DNA from: Alphaproteobacteria bacterium
GTDB lineage: Bacteria; Pseudomonadota; Alphaproteobacteria; Micavibrionales; UBA1664
Direction of reading: 5' to 3'
NCBI GenBank assembly: GCA_018969935.1
Contig: JAGWXJ010000031.1
Span: forward strand, 1-16,803
Length of the DNA stretch: 16,803 nt
Part shown: piece by piece, positions 1-6,513 of the stretch
How positions within the stretch are numbered: position 1 is the stretch's first letter
Layout: every line of letters starts with the position of its first letter
Translations under genes and position numbers: made by a program
Notes under the pieces: model-generated
What the model was told of the DNA's origin: nothing
Database searches by the model: none
What the model saw: only the letters and a program-made list of their open reading frames with translations

Positions 1-111
1 ATCACGGTTGAGCTGATTGCTCCGATCGCCATGTCCGAAGGCCTCCGCTTCGCTATCCGCGAAGGTGGCCGTACGGTCGGCGCAGGCGTCGTCGGTAAAA
101 TCCTGGCTTAA
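1..111 (+). CDS. tuf: Elongation factor Tu, C-terminal end (partial)
   Basis: The first 36 codons in frame 1 read ITVELIAPIAMSEGLRFAIR and continue EGGRTVGAGVVGKILA before TAA at 109-111. This is the conserved C-terminal beta-barrel (domain III) end of EF-Tu, the GTPase that delivers aminoacyl-tRNA to the ribosomal A site; the FAIREGGRTVGAGVV string is diagnostic. The G domain and domain II lie upstream of the window. The stop TAA shares its last A with an ATG at 111, but the real next start is rpsJ at 123. The close spacing to rpsJ indicates that tuf and the S10 genes are cotranscribed, as is usual in alphaproteobacteria where str and S10 are joined. Only the 5' truncation by the window edge limits the call. 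Confidence 0.96.
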   Translation: MTVELIAPIAMSEGLRFAIREGGRTVGAGVVGKILA

Positions 112-122
112 TGGAGAAGAAA

Positions 123-443
123 ATGAGTGCACAAGACATTCGCATCCGCCTCCGCGCTTTCGATCACCGACTTCTCGACCACGCGTCGAAAGAGATCGTA
201 AGCACGGCAAAGCGCACCGGCGCGCAAGTGCGCGGTCCCGTGCCTCTGCCGACCAAAATTGAACGCTTTACGGTTCTGCGTTCGCCTCACATCGACAAGA
301 AGTCGATGGATGCATTCGAAATGCGTACCCACAAGCGCGTTATCGATATCGTTGAGCCAACCCCGCAAACCATCGATGCTCTTATGAAGCTCGATCTGGC
401 TGCTGGTGTGGACGTTGAAATCAAGCTCGGACAAGCGGCATAA
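123..443 (+). CDS. rpsJ: 30S ribosomal protein S10
   Basis: A 106-residue protein beginning MSAQDIRIRLRAFDHRLLDH, with the family string GPVPLPTKIERFTVLRSPHI in the middle and THKRVIDI further on. S10 is a head protein of the small subunit and also NusE, partner of NusB in antitermination at boxA. I chose ATG 123 rather than the in-frame ATG at 111 because a GGAG Shine-Dalgarno sits at 113-116, between the two, and because S10 proteins start at this point. Length is normal (about 102-105). It lies 11 nt after tuf, so it is probably driven by the upstream str/tuf transcript; the usual S10 leader is not upstream of this gene. Unusually for this cluster, 141 nt separate it from rplC. Confidence 0.97.
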   Translation: MSAQDIRIRLRAFDHRLLDHASKEIVSTAKRTGAQVRGPVPLPTKIERFTVLRSPHIDKKSMDAFEMRTHKRVIDIVEPTPQTIDALMKLDLAAGVDVEIKLGQAA

Positions 444-584
444 CGTACGCGCGAGCCTCTGTCATCGGTGTGGTATACAGCCGATGCCCAGTCCGGATGA
501 GATGTAGGTTTTGGTAAAAAAGCCGACAAATCAGGGCCCGGACAATGTAACCGCCCGACAATGTAGGGCAAAAGGAAAAGTAAA
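444..584 (+). promoter_or_regulatory. Structured rpsJ-rplC intergenic leader
   Basis: This 141-nt gap is long for the cluster and holds three recognisable structures. First, CATCGG (463-468) can pair with CCGATG (481-486), with TGT/ACA (469-471/477-479) extending the stem. Second, GGTTTT (507-512) can pair with AAAGCC (519-524) around a GGTAAA loop followed by GACA, resembling the hairpins before rplE and rpoA. Third, a near-tandem repeat CCCGGACAATGTA (537-549) and CCCGACAATGTA (554-565) is framed by GGGC (534-537), GCCC (553-556) and GGGC (566-569), so the GCCC could pair with either GGGC. A Shine-Dalgarno AAGGAAAAG precedes the rplC ATG. I see no convincing promoter. With tuf only 11 nt before rpsJ, this gap is the first place an S10-operon regulatory leader could sit; that role is inference. 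Confidence 0.5.
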
Positions 585-1307
585 ATGAGAACTGGATTGA
601 TTGCACGCAAGGAAGGGATGAGCAGGTACTTCACGCCTGAAGGCCAGCATATCCCCGTAACCATCCTGAAAGTCGAAGGCCTTCAGGTAACGGCAGTGCG
701 CACGATGGAAAAGGACGGCTACGTCGCCCTTCAACTCGGTGCAGGCACCCCCAAAGTCAAAAACATGGCAAAAGCACAGCGCGAATCCTTCGCCAAAGCG
801 AAAGTTGCGCCGAAAGCCAAGTTGATGGAATTCCGCGTTGATCCGAAAAACGTTCTCGAAGTTGGCGCAGAACTCTCGGTCGAGCACTTCGTTGCCGGCC
901 AGTTCGTCGATGTTCAGGGCCTCAGCCTCGGTAAAGGTTTTGCCGGTGCCATGAAGCGCTGGAACTTCGGCGGTATGCGCGCAACACACGGTGTGTCCAT
1001 CACCCACCGTGCCCACGGTTCGACGGGTAACCGTCAGGATCCAGGCCGCGTCTGGAAAAACAAGAAAATGGCAGGTCACCTCGGCGTTGAAACGACGACC
1101 ACGCAAAACCTCAAGGTTGTTGCTGTGGATGCCGAAGACGGCCTGATCCTCATTCAAGGTTCCGTTCCCGGCACCAAAGGCGCCTGGATTGCAGTGACCG
1201 ATGCGATCAAGAAAGCCCTTCCGAAGGAAGTGCCGATGCCCGCTGGTCTGAAGAAACAACAAGCAGCCGCTGCCGAAGCAGCCGCTGAACAACCGAAAGC
1301 GGAGTAA
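585..1307 (+). CDS. rplC: 50S ribosomal protein L3
   Basis: A 240-residue L3, one of the proteins that start large-subunit assembly, with a loop reaching toward the peptidyl transferase centre. It begins MRTGLIARKEGMSRYFTPEG and carries the hallmark basic loop with MRATHGVSITHRAHGSTG followed by NRQDPGRVWKNKKMAGHLG. The Gln in NRQDPG is the residue that PrmB methylates in Escherichia coli L3. The protein is about 30 residues longer than the E. coli form; the excess is mostly a low-complexity Ala/Gln/Lys tail from about residue 223 (KKQQAAAAEAAAEQPKAE). The start is fixed by a purine-rich AAGGAAAAG just upstream. A 3-nt gap follows before rplD, whose Shine-Dalgarno lies inside the last codons. 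Confidence 0.97.
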   Translation: MRTGLIARKEGMSRYFTPEGQHIPVTILKVEGLQVTAVRTMEKDGYVALQLGAGTPKVKNMAKAQRESFAKAKVAPKAKLMEFRVDPKNVLEVGAELSVEHFVAGQFVDVQGLSLGKGFAGAMKRWNFGGMRATHGVSITHRAHGSTGNRQDPGRVWKNKKMAGHLGVETTTTQNLKVVAVDAEDGLILIQGSVPGTKGAWIAVTDAIKKALPKEVPMPAGLKKQQAAAAEAAAEQPKAE

Positions 1308-1310
1308 GCC

Positions 1311-1934
1311 ATGAAGGTTGCAGTCAAAACACTCGAAAACAAGGACGCTGGTTCGGTTGAACTCGACCAAACCGTATTCGGCCTTCCAGTCCGTGAAGAC
1401 ATCATGCTCGCTATGGTTCGCTACCAGCTGGCCAAACGCCGCGCAGGCACACACCAGACCCGTGGCGTAAGCCAGGTGTCCGGTACGGGCAAAAAGCCTT
1501 ACAAACAAAAAGGTACAGGTAACGCCCGTCAAGGCTCGCTGCGTAACCCGCAGTTCCGTGGCGGTGCCGTGATCTTTGGTCCCACAACGCGTGACCACGC
1601 GATCGACCTTCCTAAAAAGGTACGTCGCCTTGCCCTCAAGACCGCGCTTTCCTCGAAAGCCGCTTCGGGCAGCATCATCGTTCTTGATGACGCAAAGGCA
1701 GGCAGCCACAAAACGGCAGCCATGGCGAAGTCGTTTGAAAAACTGGGTATCGAAAACGCCGTTGTAATCGCCGGCAAGGAAGTTGACGTCAACTTCGCCC
1801 GTGCGACCAGCAACATCCCCTTCATCGATGTGATGGCAGTGGATGGCGCAAACGTGTATGACATCCTGCGCCGTGAAAAACTGGTGCTCACCAAGGATGC
1901 CGTCGCGGCCCTCACCGAAAAGCTGAAGGATTAA
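1311..1934 (+). CDS. rplD: 50S ribosomal protein L4
   Basis: A 207-residue L4 of the bacterial L4/L1e family. L4 binds 23S rRNA domain I and its extended loop lines the exit tunnel. Visible signatures are the loop RAGTHQTRGVSQVSGTGKKP, then YKQKGTGNARQGSLRNPQFRGG and VIFGPTTRDHAIDLPKKVRR. Length matches the family (about 200-210). The GGAG Shine-Dalgarno (1301-1304) lies in the end of rplC, three bases before this ATG, suggesting translational coupling. In E. coli L4 represses its own operon by binding the S10 leader; whether it does so here is not visible, though the structured gap upstream of rplC is a candidate target. Confidence 0.97.
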   Translation: MKVAVKTLENKDAGSVELDQTVFGLPVREDIMLAMVRYQLAKRRAGTHQTRGVSQVSGTGKKPYKQKGTGNARQGSLRNPQFRGGAVIFGPTTRDHAIDLPKKVRRLALKTALSSKAASGSIIVLDDAKAGSHKTAAMAKSFEKLGIENAVVIAGKEVDVNFARATSNIPFIDVMAVDGANVYDILRREKLVLTKDAVAALTEKLKD

Positions 1935-1938
1935 GACT

Positions 1939-2265
1939 ATGGCTACGAAAGCGAAAAAAGCTGAAAACGCAAAAGCCGCCGAGTGGATGTACGAAATCGT
2001 ACGCCGCCCGATCGTGACCGAGAAATCGGCCAACGGCTCGTCCAACAACCAGATGACCTTTGAAGTCCTCTCCACGGCAACAAAGCCTCAAATCAAGGCT
2101 GCCGTAGAAGCGATCTTTGGTGTAAAGGTCAAGGGCGTGAATACGCTGGTCCAAAAAGGCAAAACCAAATTCTTCCGTGGTACCCGCGCACTCCGCGGCG
2201 ACATGAAAAAAGCGATTGTCCGCCTTGAAGAAGGCCAAGCCATCGATATCGGCACGGGCGCGTAA
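1939..2265 (+). CDS. rplW: 50S ribosomal protein L23
   Basis: A 108-residue L23, which sits at the exit-tunnel mouth and docks trigger factor and the signal recognition particle. The core reads YEIVRRPIVTEKSANGS and continues through VEAIFGVKVKGVNTLVQKGK, the expected beta-alpha-beta fold with the VTEKS motif. The first 15 residues (MATKAKKAENAKAAEW) are a short Ala/Lys-rich extension absent from many L23 proteins, matching the low-complexity ends of other proteins in this window. It starts 4 nt after rplD; no strong Shine-Dalgarno is visible, so coupled translation is likely. Confidence 0.96.
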   Translation: MATKAKKAENAKAAEWMYEIVRRPIVTEKSANGSSNNQMTFEVLSTATKPQIKAAVEAIFGVKVKGVNTLVQKGKTKFFRGTRALRGDMKKAIVRLEEGQAIDIGTGA

Positions 2266-2280
2266 GGTTAGGAGAGAGAA

Positions 2281-3108
2281 ATGGCACTCAAGCAATACAA
2301 ACCCACAACTTCCTCGCAGCGCCAGCTGGTGCTGAACACGGGTGATGACCTGTGGAAAGGCCGTCCGGAAAAATCTCTGGTAACGGGTCTGCGTAAAACG
2401 GGTGGCCGTAACAACACCGGTCACATCACCACGCGCCACATCGGCGGCGGTCACAAGAAACTGTACCGCATGATCGACTTCAAACGCCTGAAACAGGACA
2501 TTGAAGCCACTGTTGTTCGCCTCGAATACGATCCGAACCGCTCCGGCTACATCGCCCTCATCCAGTACAAGGATGGCGAAAAGGCTTACATTCTGGCCCC
2601 TCAACGCCTCGCAAAAGGCGACAAGGTAATGGCCGGCAACGCTGCCGACATCAAGCCCGGCAACGCGATGCAGGTTAAGGCAATGCCTGTCGGTACCATC
2701 GTTCACAACATCGAACTCAAGCCCGGCAAAGGCGGCCAGATGGCACGTTCCGCCGGTTGTTACGCCCAAATCGTCGGCCGCGATGCTGGTTACGTCCAGA
2801 TCAAGCTGTCCTCGGGCGAGCTGCGTGTAGTTAAAGGCGAGTGCATGGCAACAGTAGGCGCCATGTCCAACGCCGACCACATGAACGAAAGCGACTCGAA
2901 AGCTGGTCGTACCCGTTGGAAGGGCACGCGCCCGACCGTTCGCGGTGTGTCCATGAACCCTGTCGACCACCCGCACGGTGGTGGTGAAGGCCGTACCTCC
3001 GGTGGCCGTCACCCAGTTACGCCTTGGGGCAAAAACACCAAGGGCAAGAAAACCCGTCACAACAAGGCCACGGATAAATTCATCATCCGCCGCCGCAAGA
3101 AGAAGTAA
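2281..3108 (+). CDS. rplB: 50S ribosomal protein L2
   Basis: A 275-residue L2, the most conserved large-subunit protein, needed for subunit joining and close to the peptidyl transferase centre. It starts MALKQYKPTTSSQRQLVLNT and shows GGRNNTGHITTRHIGGGHKK, then the C-terminal signature NPVDHPHGGGEGRTSGGRHP. His230 in that signature corresponds to the functionally important His229 of E. coli L2. The C-terminus ends in the usual basic RRRKKK. Length is standard. A clear GGAGAGAGAA ribosome-binding sequence lies directly before the ATG, and rpsS follows 12 nt after the stop. Confidence 0.98.
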   Translation: MALKQYKPTTSSQRQLVLNTGDDLWKGRPEKSLVTGLRKTGGRNNTGHITTRHIGGGHKKLYRMIDFKRLKQDIEATVVRLEYDPNRSGYIALIQYKDGEKAYILAPQRLAKGDKVMAGNAADIKPGNAMQVKAMPVGTIVHNIELKPGKGGQMARSAGCYAQIVGRDAGYVQIKLSSGELRVVKGECMATVGAMSNADHMNESDSKAGRTRWKGTRPTVRGVSMNPVDHPHGGGEGRTSGGRHPVTPWGKNTKGKKTRHNKATDKFIIRRRKKK

Positions 3109-3120
3109 GGAAGAAAAGTC

Positions 3121-3408
3121 ATGGCTCGTTCAACTTGGAAAGGTCCGTTCGTTCATCCCAGCCTTCTTAAGAAGGTGGATACGGCACGCGCTGGCGGTAA
3201 GAACGTCATTATCCAGACGTACTCGCGCGCTTCTGTCATTCTCCCGCACTTCGTGGGTCTGACATTCGGCGTATACAACGGTCACAAATTCATCCCCGTC
3301 ATGGTGACGGACAACATGATTGGCCACCGTCTTGGCGAATTTGCCCCGACGCGTACCTTCGTGGCTCACACGGCTGCCGACAAAAAAGCCGACACCAAGG
3401 CAGCCTAA
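3121..3408 (+). CDS. rpsS: 30S ribosomal protein S19
   Basis: A 95-residue S19, a head protein that forms a complex with S13 and contacts the A-site region. The reading MARSTWKGPFVHPSLLKKVD and the later string GHKFIPVMVTDNMIGHRLGE followed by FAPTR are family signatures. Length is typical; the last dozen residues (AADKKADTKAA) are a small Ala/Lys tail. The upstream GGAAGAAAAGTC serves as ribosome-binding sequence. It lies in the conserved rplB-rpsS-rplV-rpsC order. Confidence 0.97.
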   Translation: MARSTWKGPFVHPSLLKKVDTARAGGKNVIIQTYSRASVILPHFVGLTFGVYNGHKFIPVMVTDNMIGHRLGEFAPTRTFVAHTAADKKADTKAA

Positions 3409-3420
3409 CGGAGATAGCAC

Positions 3421-3888
3421 ATGAGCAAAGAAGCAAACCAACCCAAACAGGCTAAGAACGAGGCTCGCGCCTACGCGAAGTTCCTCCGTACGAGCCCCCG
3501 CAAGCTGAACCTTGTCGCCGGCATCATCCGCGGCAAGTCGGCTGAAAAAGCGATGATCGACCTTGATTTCTGCAACCGCCGCATCGCAAAGGATGTGAAA
3601 AAGGTTCTGAAATCGGCTCTGACCAACGCCGAAAACAACCACAACCTCGATGTTGACCGTCTGGTCGTCGCCGAGGCAAGCGTTGGCAAAACGATGACCA
3701 TGAAGCGTTTTCACGCACGTGGCCGCGGTAAAGCCTCCCGTGTTGAAAAGCCTTTCTCGCGACTGACCATCGTCGTACGCGAACAGGCCGCAGCCGAGAA
3801 AAAGGCAAAAGCCGAAAAGCCAGCTGCCAAAGCCGAGAAAAAACCCGCTGCGAAAAAAGCCGCAGCTCCTAAGAAGAAGGAAGCATAA
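3421..3888 (+). CDS. rplV: 50S ribosomal protein L22 with Ala/Lys tail
   Basis: A 155-residue L22, an early assembly protein whose long hairpin lines the exit tunnel. The core (residues about 14-120) includes ARAYAKFLRTSPRKLNLVAG and IIRGKSAEKAM, and the tunnel hairpin MKRFHARGRGKASRVEKPFS. From about residue 121 it carries a 35-residue low-complexity tail of Ala, Lys, Pro and Glu (EQAAAEKKAKAEKPAAKAEK and onward) that E. coli L22 (110 residues) lacks. Similar tails occur on rpmC, rpsQ and, at the N-terminus, rpmD in this window. Start is supported by GGAG a few bases upstream. rpsC begins 2 nt after the stop. Confidence 0.96.
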   Translation: MSKEANQPKQAKNEARAYAKFLRTSPRKLNLVAGIIRGKSAEKAMIDLDFCNRRIAKDVKKVLKSALTNAENNHNLDVDRLVVAEASVGKTMTMKRFHARGRGKASRVEKPFSRLTIVVREQAAAEKKAKAEKPAAKAEKKPAAKKAAAPKKKEA

Positions 3889-3890
3889 CC

Positions 3891-4583
3891 ATGGGTCATA
3901 AGGTTAATCCGATCGGTATGCGTGTAGGTATCAACCGTACGTGGGACTCCCGCTGGTTCGCTGATCGCGACTACGCAGGCAAACTCATCGACGATCTGAA
4001 ACTGCGCAAATTCGTGCACGAAAACATGAAAGCCGCAGGCATCTCGAAAGTGATTGTCGAGCGCGCGACCAAAAACGTGCGCGTGACGGTTCACACCGCC
4101 CGCCCCGGCGCCATCATCGGTAAAAAAGGCGCCGATATCGAAAAACTGCGTAAAAGCCTCGCCGAGAAAGCAGGTGCCGATGTGGCCCTGAACATCGTCG
4201 AGATCCGCAAGCCTGAAATCGACGCTCAACTCGTCGCCGAAGGCGTTGCCCAGCAGCTCGAACGCCGCGTGGCTTTCCGCCGCGCCATGAAACGCGCTGT
4301 CCAGTCCGCTCTCCGCATGGGTGGCCTTGGCATCCGTATCAACGTATCCGGCCGTTTGGCTGGTGCCGACATTGCCCGCATGGAATGGTACCGCGAAGGC
4401 CGCGTGCCTCTGCACACCCTGCGCGCCGACATCGATTTCGGTTTTGCCGAAGCGCTGACGACCTACGGCATCATCGGCTGCAAGGTCTGGATTTACAAAG
4501 GTGACATTATGGCTCACGACCCGATGGCTCGCGATAAACGCATCAGCGACGCCCAAGGCTGGAGCCGCAAGGATAAGGAATAA
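3891..4583 (+). CDS. rpsC: 30S ribosomal protein S3
   Basis: A 230-residue S3, which forms the mRNA entry channel with S4 and S5. It starts MGHKVNPIGMRVGINRTWDS. The type-II KH RNA-binding domain spans roughly residues 38-110, with the GXXG loop as GKKG at 77-80. The C-terminal domain carries RRVAFRRAMKRAVQSALRMG, then GIRINVSGRLAGADIARMEW and WYREGRVPLHTLRADIDFG, all standard. Length matches the family (about 210-235). The stop of rplV is 2 nt upstream, so the Shine-Dalgarno AAGAAGGAAG lies within the end of rplV. Confidence 0.97.
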   Translation: MGHKVNPIGMRVGINRTWDSRWFADRDYAGKLIDDLKLRKFVHENMKAAGISKVIVERATKNVRVTVHTARPGAIIGKKGADIEKLRKSLAEKAGADVALNIVEIRKPEIDAQLVAEGVAQQLERRVAFRRAMKRAVQSALRMGGLGIRINVSGRLAGADIARMEWYREGRVPLHTLRADIDFGFAEALTTYGIIGCKVWIYKGDIMAHDPMARDKRISDAQGWSRKDKE

Positions 4584-4588
4584 CTGTC

Positions 4589-5005
4589 ATGATGCAACCC
4601 AAACGCACCAAATACCGTAAGGCCCACAAAGGCCGTATTCACGGCACCGCCAAAGGTGGCACGATGCTCAACTTCGGTTCGATCGGCCTCAAGGCCGTTG
4701 AGCCCGAGCGCATCACGGCTCGCCAGATCGAAGCCGCACGTCGTGCGATTTCGCGTCACATGAAACGTCAGGGCCAGCTCTGGATCCGCGTATTCCCGGA
4801 TGTTCCTGTATCCAAAAAGCCTCTGGAAGTCCGTATGGGTTCCGGTAAAGGTTCGCCCGAATTGTGGGTATGCCGCGTAAAGCCCGGCCGCATCATGTTC
4901 GAACTCGATGGCGTACCGCACACGGTAGCCCGCGAAGCTCTTACACTTGCTGCCGCAAAGCTGCCGGTAAAAACAAAAATTATCGCCCGTGTTGGCGAAG
5001 CGTAA
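4589..5005 (+). CDS. rplP: 50S ribosomal protein L16
   Basis: A 138-residue L16, positioned near the A-site tRNA elbow and added late in 50S maturation. It begins MMQPKRTKYRKAHKGRIHGT, equivalent to MLQPKRTKFRK in E. coli, which is why I keep the first of two consecutive ATG codons. Further signatures are IEAARRAISRHMKRQGQLWI, then RVFPDVPVSKKPLEVRMGSG and KGSPELWVCRVKPGRIMFEL. Length is normal. It starts 5 nt after rpsC and is followed by rpmC after 12 nt. Confidence 0.97.
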   Translation: MMQPKRTKYRKAHKGRIHGTAKGGTMLNFGSIGLKAVEPERITARQIEAARRAISRHMKRQGQLWIRVFPDVPVSKKPLEVRMGSGKGSPELWVCRVKPGRIMFELDGVPHTVAREALTLAAAKLPVKTKIIARVGEA

Positions 5006-5017
5006 TGGAGAAGTGAA

Positions 5018-5329
5018 ATGAAAGCCGAAGCAATGCGGGCAAAGTCCGCGGACGAACTGAAAGAGATGGTCATGGAGCTGCGCAAGGAGCAAATGACCCT
5101 CCGCTTCCAGAAGTCCGGCCAACAAGTTGAAAAGACCCACACTCTGGGTGCTGTTCGCCGCGACATCGCTCGCGCCAAAACAATCATGAACGAGCAAAAG
5201 CTCGGCATCACCGGCAAAAAGCCGGCCAAAGCGAAAGCCGCTAAACCTGCCAAGGCAGAAGCCGCTCCCGCCGCCGAGAAAAAAGCTCCGGCAGCAAAGG
5301 CTAAAAAGCCTTCTGCCAAGAAAGCATAA
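5018..5329 (+). CDS. rpmC: 50S ribosomal protein L29 with Ala/Lys tail
   Basis: A 103-residue L29, a small two-helix protein near the exit tunnel. The core is residues 1-64, with KSADELKEMVMELRKEQMTL, then RFQKSGQQVEKTHTLGAVRR and DIARAKTIMNE. From about residue 65 a 39-residue tail of Lys, Ala and Pro follows (GKKPAKAKAAKPAKAEAAPA and onward), which more than doubles the basic mass compared with a normal 63-67-residue L29. The codons of the tail resemble those in the rpsQ tail next door, for instance the shared GCCGCCGAGAAAAA. Start is supported by ATGGAGAAGTGAA upstream, containing GGAG. Confidence 0.94.
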   Translation: MKAEAMRAKSADELKEMVMELRKEQMTLRFQKSGQQVEKTHTLGAVRRDIARAKTIMNEQKLGITGKKPAKAKAAKPAKAEAAPAAEKKAPAAKAKKPSAKKA

Positions 5330-5341
5330 GGAGAGAGCAAT

Positions 5342-5761
5342 ATGCCACGTCGCATTCTGCAAGGTACCGTTGTTTCCGACAAAATGAACAAAACCGTTAC
5401 GGTTCTGGTCGAGCGTCGCGTTATGCACGGCAAATACAAGAAATACGTTAAGAAGTCGGCCAAGTACGCAGCCCACGACGAAACCAACGCCTGCAAAATT
5501 GGCGACGTTGTTTCCATCGAGGAATGCCGCCCGATCTCCAAGAACAAGAGCTGGAAAGTTATCGAGGGCCGCGGCTCCGATGGCAAACCGGTAAATGTCG
5601 TGCCTTTCAACCCGTCGGCTGTTAAACCTGCCGCCGAGAAAAAGGCAGCACCCGCAAAGAAAGCGGCTGCAAAACCTGCCGCGAAAGCGGAAAGCAAGCC
5701 CGCCGCTGAAAAGAAGCCGGCTGCTAAAAAAGAAACCAAAGCGAAAGCCGGTAAGGAGTAA
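5342..5761 (+). CDS. rpsQ: 30S ribosomal protein S17 with Ala/Lys tail
   Basis: A 139-residue S17, a primary 16S-binding protein with an OB fold. The core (1-94) reads MPRRILQGTVVSDKMNKTVT, then VERRVMHGKYKKYVKKSAKY, HDETNACKIGDVVSIEECRP and ISKNKSWKVIE, all typical. Residues 95-139 form a 45-residue Ala/Lys/Pro/Glu tail; the E. coli protein is 84 residues in all. The gene ends in two adjacent TAA codons (5759-5764). The AAGGAG that serves rplN overlaps the final codons. Start is supported by AAGGAGAGAGCAAT just before the ATG. Confidence 0.95.
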   Translation: MPRRILQGTVVSDKMNKTVTVLVERRVMHGKYKKYVKKSAKYAAHDETNACKIGDVVSIEECRPISKNKSWKVIEGRGSDGKPVNVVPFNPSAVKPAAEKKAAPAKKAAAKPAAKAESKPAAEKKPAAKKETKAKAGKE

Positions 5762-5766
5762 TAAAC

Positions 5767-6135
5767 ATGATCCAGATGCAAACGGTTTTAGACGTCGCCG
5801 ATAACTCCGGCGCCAAGAAAGTGCAGTGCATCAAGGTGATTGGTGGTTCGCACAAGCGTACTGCCAACATCGGCGAGGAAATCGTGGTGTCCATCAAGGA
5901 TGCCATTCCCCGCGGCCGCGTTAAAAAAGGCCAAGTGATGAAAGCTGTGATTGTCCGCACCAAAACGGGCGTCCACCGCGATGACGGCACGTCAATCCGC
6001 TTCGACTCGAACGCTGTCGTTCTCGTGAACGCACAAAAAGAGCCGGTCGGCACGCGTATCTTTGGCCCCGTAACACGCGAACTGCGTGGCGAAGGCTACC
6101 TTAAAATCATTTCTCTCGCCTCCGAGGTGCTGTAA
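5767..6135 (+). CDS. rplN: 50S ribosomal protein L14
   Basis: A 122-residue L14, which forms intersubunit bridge contacts with 16S rRNA and is the target of RsfS silencing factor. It starts MIQMQTVLDVADNSGAKKVQ and includes IGEEIVVSIKDAIPRGRVKK and VNAQKEPVGTRIFGPVTREL, ending with EVL. Length is exactly that of the family. The Shine-Dalgarno AAGGAG (5753-5758) lies in the end of rpsQ. Its stop TAA (6133-6135) shares one base with the ATG of rplX, indicating translational coupling. Confidence 0.98.
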   Translation: MIQMQTVLDVADNSGAKKVQCIKVIGGSHKRTANIGEEIVVSIKDAIPRGRVKKGQVMKAVIVRTKTGVHRDDGTSIRFDSNAVVLVNAQKEPVGTRIFGPVTRELRGEGYLKIISLASEVL

Positions 6136-6458
6136 TGACAACGAAACTTAAAATCAAAAAAGGCGACCAGGTGGTCGTTACGTCCGGCTCCAGCAAAGGC
6201 GTCAAGGGCGAAGTCCTGCAAGTCCTGCGCGAGGAAAACCGCGTTCTTGTACAAGGTGTAAACATGCGCACCCGCCACAAGAAGCCGACGCAATCCACGC
6301 CGGGCGGCATCGAGAAAATCGAAGCTCCGATCCACATCTCCAATGTGGCACTGGCAGACCCCAAATCGGGCAAAGCTACAAAAGTCGGTTACAAGGCTTT
6401 GAAAGACGGTACAAAAGTGCGCGTGGCAAAAGCCTCGGGCGAAACGATCGATAAGTAA
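6135..6458 (+). CDS. rplX: 50S ribosomal protein L24
   Basis: A 107-residue L24, one of the two assembly-initiator proteins of the 50S subunit. The KOW motif is seen near the N-terminus as KKGDQVVVTSGSSKGVKGEV (residues 8-27), followed by VLVQGVNMRTRHKKPTQSTP and the GGIEKIEAPIHISNVAL segment. Length matches the family. It starts on the last base of the rplN stop (TAATG), and no separate Shine-Dalgarno is needed. A 55-nt gap with a hairpin separates it from rplE. Confidence 0.97.
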   Translation: MTTKLKIKKGDQVVVTSGSSKGVKGEVLQVLREENRVLVQGVNMRTRHKKPTQSTPGGIEKIEAPIHISNVALADPKSGKATKVGYKALKDGTKVRVAKASGETIDK

Positions 6459-6464
6459 GAGGCT

Positions 6465-6497
6465 GTAACGGGGAGGGGTTGGTAAGCAACTCCGACC
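6465..6497 (+). promoter_or_regulatory. Conserved GUAAG-loop hairpin upstream of rplE
   Basis: GGGGTTG (6475-6481) pairs with CAACTCC (6487-6493) in a 7-bp stem (one G-U) around the loop GTAAG (6482-6486). It is preceded by GTAACGGGGA (6465-6474) and followed by GACC (6494-6497). The same arrangement, with a different stem sequence but the same loop and flanks, occurs at 13760-13791 upstream of rpoA. There is no U-tract, so it is not an intrinsic terminator. In E. coli the S8 repressor site of the spc operon lies at the start of rplE, so a ribosomal-protein binding or processing site is possible; the fold does not match the S8 site in any way I can see. Function unknown. Confidence 0.6.
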
Positions 6498-6513
6498 GAA
6501 GCAAGGAAAGACA

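Noticed and set aside
111..122. Upstream ATG for rpsJ at 111
   Set aside because: The GGAG ribosome-binding sequence lies after this ATG and the family N-terminus starts at 123.
531..2075. Long minus-strand ORF (514 codons) across rplC-rplD-rplW
   Set aside because: Lies opposite three certain ribosomal protein genes; composition (Phe, His, Cys, Val rich) is typical of an antisense shadow and no domain is visible.
1912..3060. Minus-strand ORF of 382 codons opposite rplW and rplB
   Set aside because: Antisense shadow produced by the codon bias of highly expressed genes.
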